Origin: Pirellulales bacterium
GTDB lineage: Bacteria; Planctomycetota; Planctomycetia; Pirellulales; UBA1268
NCBI GenBank assembly: GCA_018401745.1
Contig: JAGYJY010000005.1
Span: forward strand, 248,001 to 312,000
Direction of reading: 5' to 3'
Length of the DNA: 64,000 bases
In this document: piece by piece, positions 62,197-64,000 of the stretch
Numbering within the stretch: the first letter of the stretch is position 1
Layout of the letters: every line of letters starts with the position of its first letter
Translations under genes and position numbers: made by a program
The notes under the pieces: model-generated
Database searches by the model: none
What the model saw: only the letters and a program-made list of their open reading frames with translations
What the model was told of the DNA's origin: nothing

Positions 62197-64000
<1,804 letters not shown>

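Overview
This window does not read as one chromosome. It looks like four unrelated pieces of metagenomic DNA joined end to end with no gap characters. (A) 1 to about 21,428 is GC-rich planctomycete chromosome: a C-terminal TTRGPRDFL-type signature, a bacterial formylmethanofuran dehydrogenase subunit C, and planctomycete-style vWA/glutaminase-like membrane proteins. (B) about 21,429 to 22,990 is a short proteobacterial-looking piece with a DUF1826 gene and a solute-binding-protein fragment. (C) about 23,000 to 57,475 is a nearly complete temperate actinobacteriophage genome, a siphovirus with an HK97-type head. (D) about 57,476 to 64,000 is an actinobacterial chromosome fragment, possibly Microbacteriaceae-like, running from a truncated glycerate kinase to a katG cut by the window end.

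Region A, in order: class II fructose-bisphosphate aldolase; a small DUF454 membrane protein; a TAXI-type TRAP transporter (binding lipoprotein plus fused permease); a Cys-rich lipoprotein; a minus-strand fatty-acid-type operon (FabZ-like, acyl carrier protein, FabZ-like, ketosynthase); fhcC; the rpsL-rpsG pair with a terminator; YjbQ; mutM; lexA; a histidine kinase with its sigma-54 response regulator; and two large membrane proteins, the second cut off at the junction. The intergenic DNA carries two copies of a 73-bp palindrome that can fold as a cloverleaf, and a block of 42-bp tandem repeats.

Region C has a textbook order. Packaging and head: TerS, TerL, portal, protease, major capsid protein. 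Then an inserted block of three different glycosyltransferases. Connector and tail: connectors, tail tube, tail chaperones with a perfect -1 slippery heptamer, tape measure, tail tip proteins. Lysis and accessory: amidase, small membrane proteins, a metallophosphoesterase, a HELLH protein, a collagen-like fibre. Lysogeny: a tRNA-Cys-derived attP, tyrosine integrase, repressor, divergent promoter, excisionase. Early region: many short overlapping genes, a Hjc-like nuclease, a RecB/Cas4-like nuclease, three WhiB-like proteins, a primase-polymerase with a DUF3987 ATPase, a ParB-like protein with a methyltransferase, and an HNH endonuclease. HNH sits at one end and TerS at the other, so the piece is probably a genome linearised near cos.

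Single-base frame disruptions are very common in B, C and D and occur a few times in A. Many sit in short homopolymers and break otherwise well conserved proteins, so most are probably sequencing errors. Where a gene is clearly continuous across such a break, it is reported as one feature with the break described. The one frameshift that looks genuinely programmed is in the tail assembly chaperone.
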